Assembly: GCA_963665705.1 (NCBI GenBank)
Contig: OY762448.1
Location: forward strand, 2,418,001-2,482,000
Reading direction: 5' to 3'
DNA length: 64,000 nucleotides
Source: Saccharicrinis sp963665705
Lineage (GTDB): Bacteria > Bacteroidota > Bacteroidia > Bacteroidales > Marinilabiliaceae
Notes under the pieces: model-generated
Told to the model about the DNA's origin: nothing
What the model saw: only the letters and a program-made list of their open reading frames with translations
The model's database searches: none
Made by a program: the position numbers and the translations under genes
Shown: positions 62,285-64,000 of the stretch, piece after piece
Layout: every line of letters begins with the position of its first letter
Position numbering within the stretch: the first letter of the stretch is position 1

Positions 62285-64000
62285 TTAATTGTTTCGTAAT
62301 AGCCATAAGTAAGAGTCTTCAAGACTAGAAGATACTTGTATTGCACTATCAATTGGTTTATCTTTTGATAAAACCCTAACAGTAATATTTGCACCTCTCC
62401 CAATATGATGTACAACCTGATATTTTTTATTAATTATTCCAAATTCATTAGCAGGAACATCAAATGTCCATACTTTTCCCTGAGTTACTTTAGATAATTC
62501 TTTAGGTTCTCCCCAATATTTCAATTCTCCTTTCCGCATAACGGCAACCTTATTACACGAACTGGAAATATCTTCAATAATATGTGTAGAAAAAATCACA
62601 ATTCTGTCTCTGCTTAGTTCAACTAATAAGTTTCTGAATCGAATCCTTTCTCTTGGGTCAAGTCCTGCAGTGGGTTCATCAACTACTAAAATACGTGGTA
62701 AATGCAACATAATCTGAGCAATTCCAATACGTTGTTTCATACCTCCGGAAAAAGAACCAATCTCTTTGTCTTTATTTTCCCACATATGAACTGACTTTAA
62801 AACGTATTCAACCCGAGCAGAACGTTCTTCTGTATTTTTTAAACCTTTAAGTAAGGCCATGTAATCTAAAAATTCAAAAGAAGTCATATTATCATACGAA
62901 CCAAATTCCTGGGGTAAATAACCAATCAGCCCCTGAAGTTCCTCCCTGTATTTATTTGTATCAAAGCCATTTATAAATATCTTACCATAACTTTGATCTA
63001 ATATTCCACAAATAATACGCATTATGGTAGTTTTACCAGCCCCATTAGGTCCAAGCAAACCAATCATACCACTTTCCATAGTTAATGAAAGACCCTTAAC
63101 TGCTTTAAAAGGTTGCTTTTGACTGCCAATAACAGGGATTGAACGCACCATTAGATACCAACTCCTTCGCAATCCGGCAAAGCGTCCTTTCAATCGTTCT
63201 ACATTAATATTTTCTGATAATAGTTTATTTCCTGTATTATAAATAAGTAATCCTAAATACCAAAATCCGCCTATTACAATGGATGTTGCCAACGCATCAA
63301 ACTTATATGAAAATAATCCCATTACCAATACAGGATAAAACCATAATATTGCATTTGATAAAATACTATTCATAGAGAAAAGCTTAGTCCAGAATGAGTT
63401 TAAACCAGGCCAACTTCTTAAATAGGATATATAGGATAATAATATAAAGTATTCAACGATTAAGTATACAAAAGCCCAGAGTCCGGATTCCAGATAAAAC
63501 CAATTCATCCAAACTAGAAAACCAAATAATGGAATTTGCCAAATTAATCCTTCAACATAACTTTTTGATGATTTTTCACTACGCTCTCTTAATCCGTATT
63601 CCTTAGCCATTTTCCATTCACGGATAAAGCGATTATCCCGATCATAAACTTTTACAACATTTTGTAGTTGAATTATAATTTTATCATTATCTCCTATTAA
63701 TGTGGCATTTGCTCTACGAAGGCTATACAAAACAAAATACATAATAGCAGGAATTCCCACTATAAAACCAAAGTACTCTACAAGTTTCCATACTAAAGTA
63801 TGATTAAAAACAAATTGTATTAAAACAAGTCCCAAAGCCCATAAAGTGAATATGATGGCTTTATACACCCAATTTAAACTGTGTATCCATTTTAGAGAAT
63901 TCTCTAATCCAAAGCTAAAAGTGGGTATAAAAACAAGCGTTAACAAGGTACTTACCAATAAACCTCCAACTACAGTAATGGCAAAGGGAGCTCCTAAACT
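62285..64000 (-). CDS. RND-permease end fused to an ABC transporter module, truncated by window edge
   Basis: The reading frame is open to position 64000. Its first visible residues, LGAPFAITVVGGLLVSTLLTL then VFIPT, are the ending of an AcrB/CusA-type RND efflux permease (last membrane helices). Without a stop the chain continues into several more helices and then a complete ABC ATPase near residues 280-490: LLGPNGAGKTTIMRI (Walker A), GYLPQEFG (Q-loop), FSGGMKQRIGIAQ (signature), ILVVDEPTAGLDP (Walker B) and FSTHIIEDI (H-loop). A C-terminal domain of about 60 residues follows. The missing N-terminal part should contain the main RND body. Confidence 0.78.
   Translation of the reverse strand, partial: SLGAPFAITVVGGLLVSTLLTLVFIPTFSFGLENSLKWIHSLNWVYKAIIFTLWALGLVLIQFVFNHTLVWKLVEYFGFIVGIPAIMYFVLYSLRRANATLIGDNDKIIIQLQNVVKVYDRDNRFIREWKMAKEYGLRERSEKSSKSYVEGLIWQIPLFGFLVWMNWFYLESGLWAFVYLIVEYFILLSYISYLRSWPGLNSFWTKLFSMNSILSNAILWFYPVLVMGLFSYKFDALATSIVIGGFWYLGLLIYNTGNKLLSENINVERLKGRFAGLRRSWYLMVRSIPVIGSQKQPFKAVKGLSLTMESGMIGLLGPNGAGKTTIMRIICGILDQSYGKIFINGFDTNKYREELQGLIGYLPQEFGSYDNMTSFEFLDYMALLKGLKNTEERSARVEYVLKSVHMWENKDKEIGSFSGGMKQRIGIAQIMLHLPRILVVDEPTAGLDPRERIRFRNLLVELSRDRIVIFSTHIIEDISSSCNKVAVMRKGELKYWGEPKELSKVTQGKVWTFDVPANEFGIINKKYQVVHHIGRGANITVRVLSKDKPIDSAIQVSSSLEDSYLWLLRNN

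Noticed and set aside
1..64000. Prophage or integrative conjugative element
   Set aside because: No integrase, capsid, terminase, relaxase or conjugation gene was seen; mobile DNA is limited to insertion sequences.

Overview
The window is AT-rich chromosomal DNA of a Bacteroidota bacterium, most likely a marine or sediment member of Bacteroidales/Marinilabiliales. The evidence is lineage-typical families (DUF5686, DUF5687, AsmA-like, DUF4105/Lnb, FadL next to an SGNH lipoprotein, fused E1 alpha/beta), many promoters of the Bacteroidota form TAnnTTTG, and a tmRNA whose tag reads GENNYALAA. No plasmid, prophage or CRISPR array is seen.

Layout. 1-0.9 kb: 3' part of an IS66-type transposase cut by the window edge. 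1.2-12.7 kb: envelope and transport genes (LolC/E-like permease, aminotransferase, DUF5686, AsmA-like, PAP2, EamA, WecA/MraY-like). 12.8-16.1 kb: an apparent operon of a DUF5320 miniprotein, a corrinoid adenosyltransferase, an MBL-fold hydrolase and a CoA-disulfide-reductase-like flavoprotein with a rhodanese domain. 16.25-16.65 kb: ssrA. 16.7-22.4 kb: an ABC transporter whose DUF5687 membrane gene is split by a complete IS66 element with an 8-bp target duplication; an IS5-family element also sits 5 bp before its start codon. 22.7-31.7 kb: FadL/SGNH pair, M13 peptidase, and an E2 - E1 - flavodoxin operon. 31.9-33.2 kb: an intact IS4-family element. 33.2-38.2 kb: the regulatory centre of the window, with an XRE regulator preceded by a cluster of TTACAT(A/T)TGTA palindromes, pyrK-pyrD, and two uncharacterised divergent genes separated by a dense array of TTAAGT boxes at roughly helical spacing. 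38-56 kb: housekeeping and hypothetical genes (DUF4105, serine hydrolase, truncated globin, DUF493, GH28, folD, ffh, SNF2 helicase, DUF2807, DUF1015, YggS, DHOD-like, two exported hypotheticals). 56-64 kb: uvrA, an arsR-arsC-acr3 operon, a pentapeptide-repeat protein, and an ABC-2 permease beside a protein that joins the end of an RND efflux permease to an ABC ATPase; this last gene runs off the right edge.

Strongest leads: the RND-ABC fusion at the right edge, the TTAAGT array between divergent promoters at 37.65-37.85 kb, the DUF5320/CobO/MBL/CoADR operon, and the exactly reconstructable IS66 disruption of the DUF5687 gene. Start codons were chosen by eye; several were moved from upstream TTG or GTG codons to a downstream ATG where signal peptides or family N-termini supported it.
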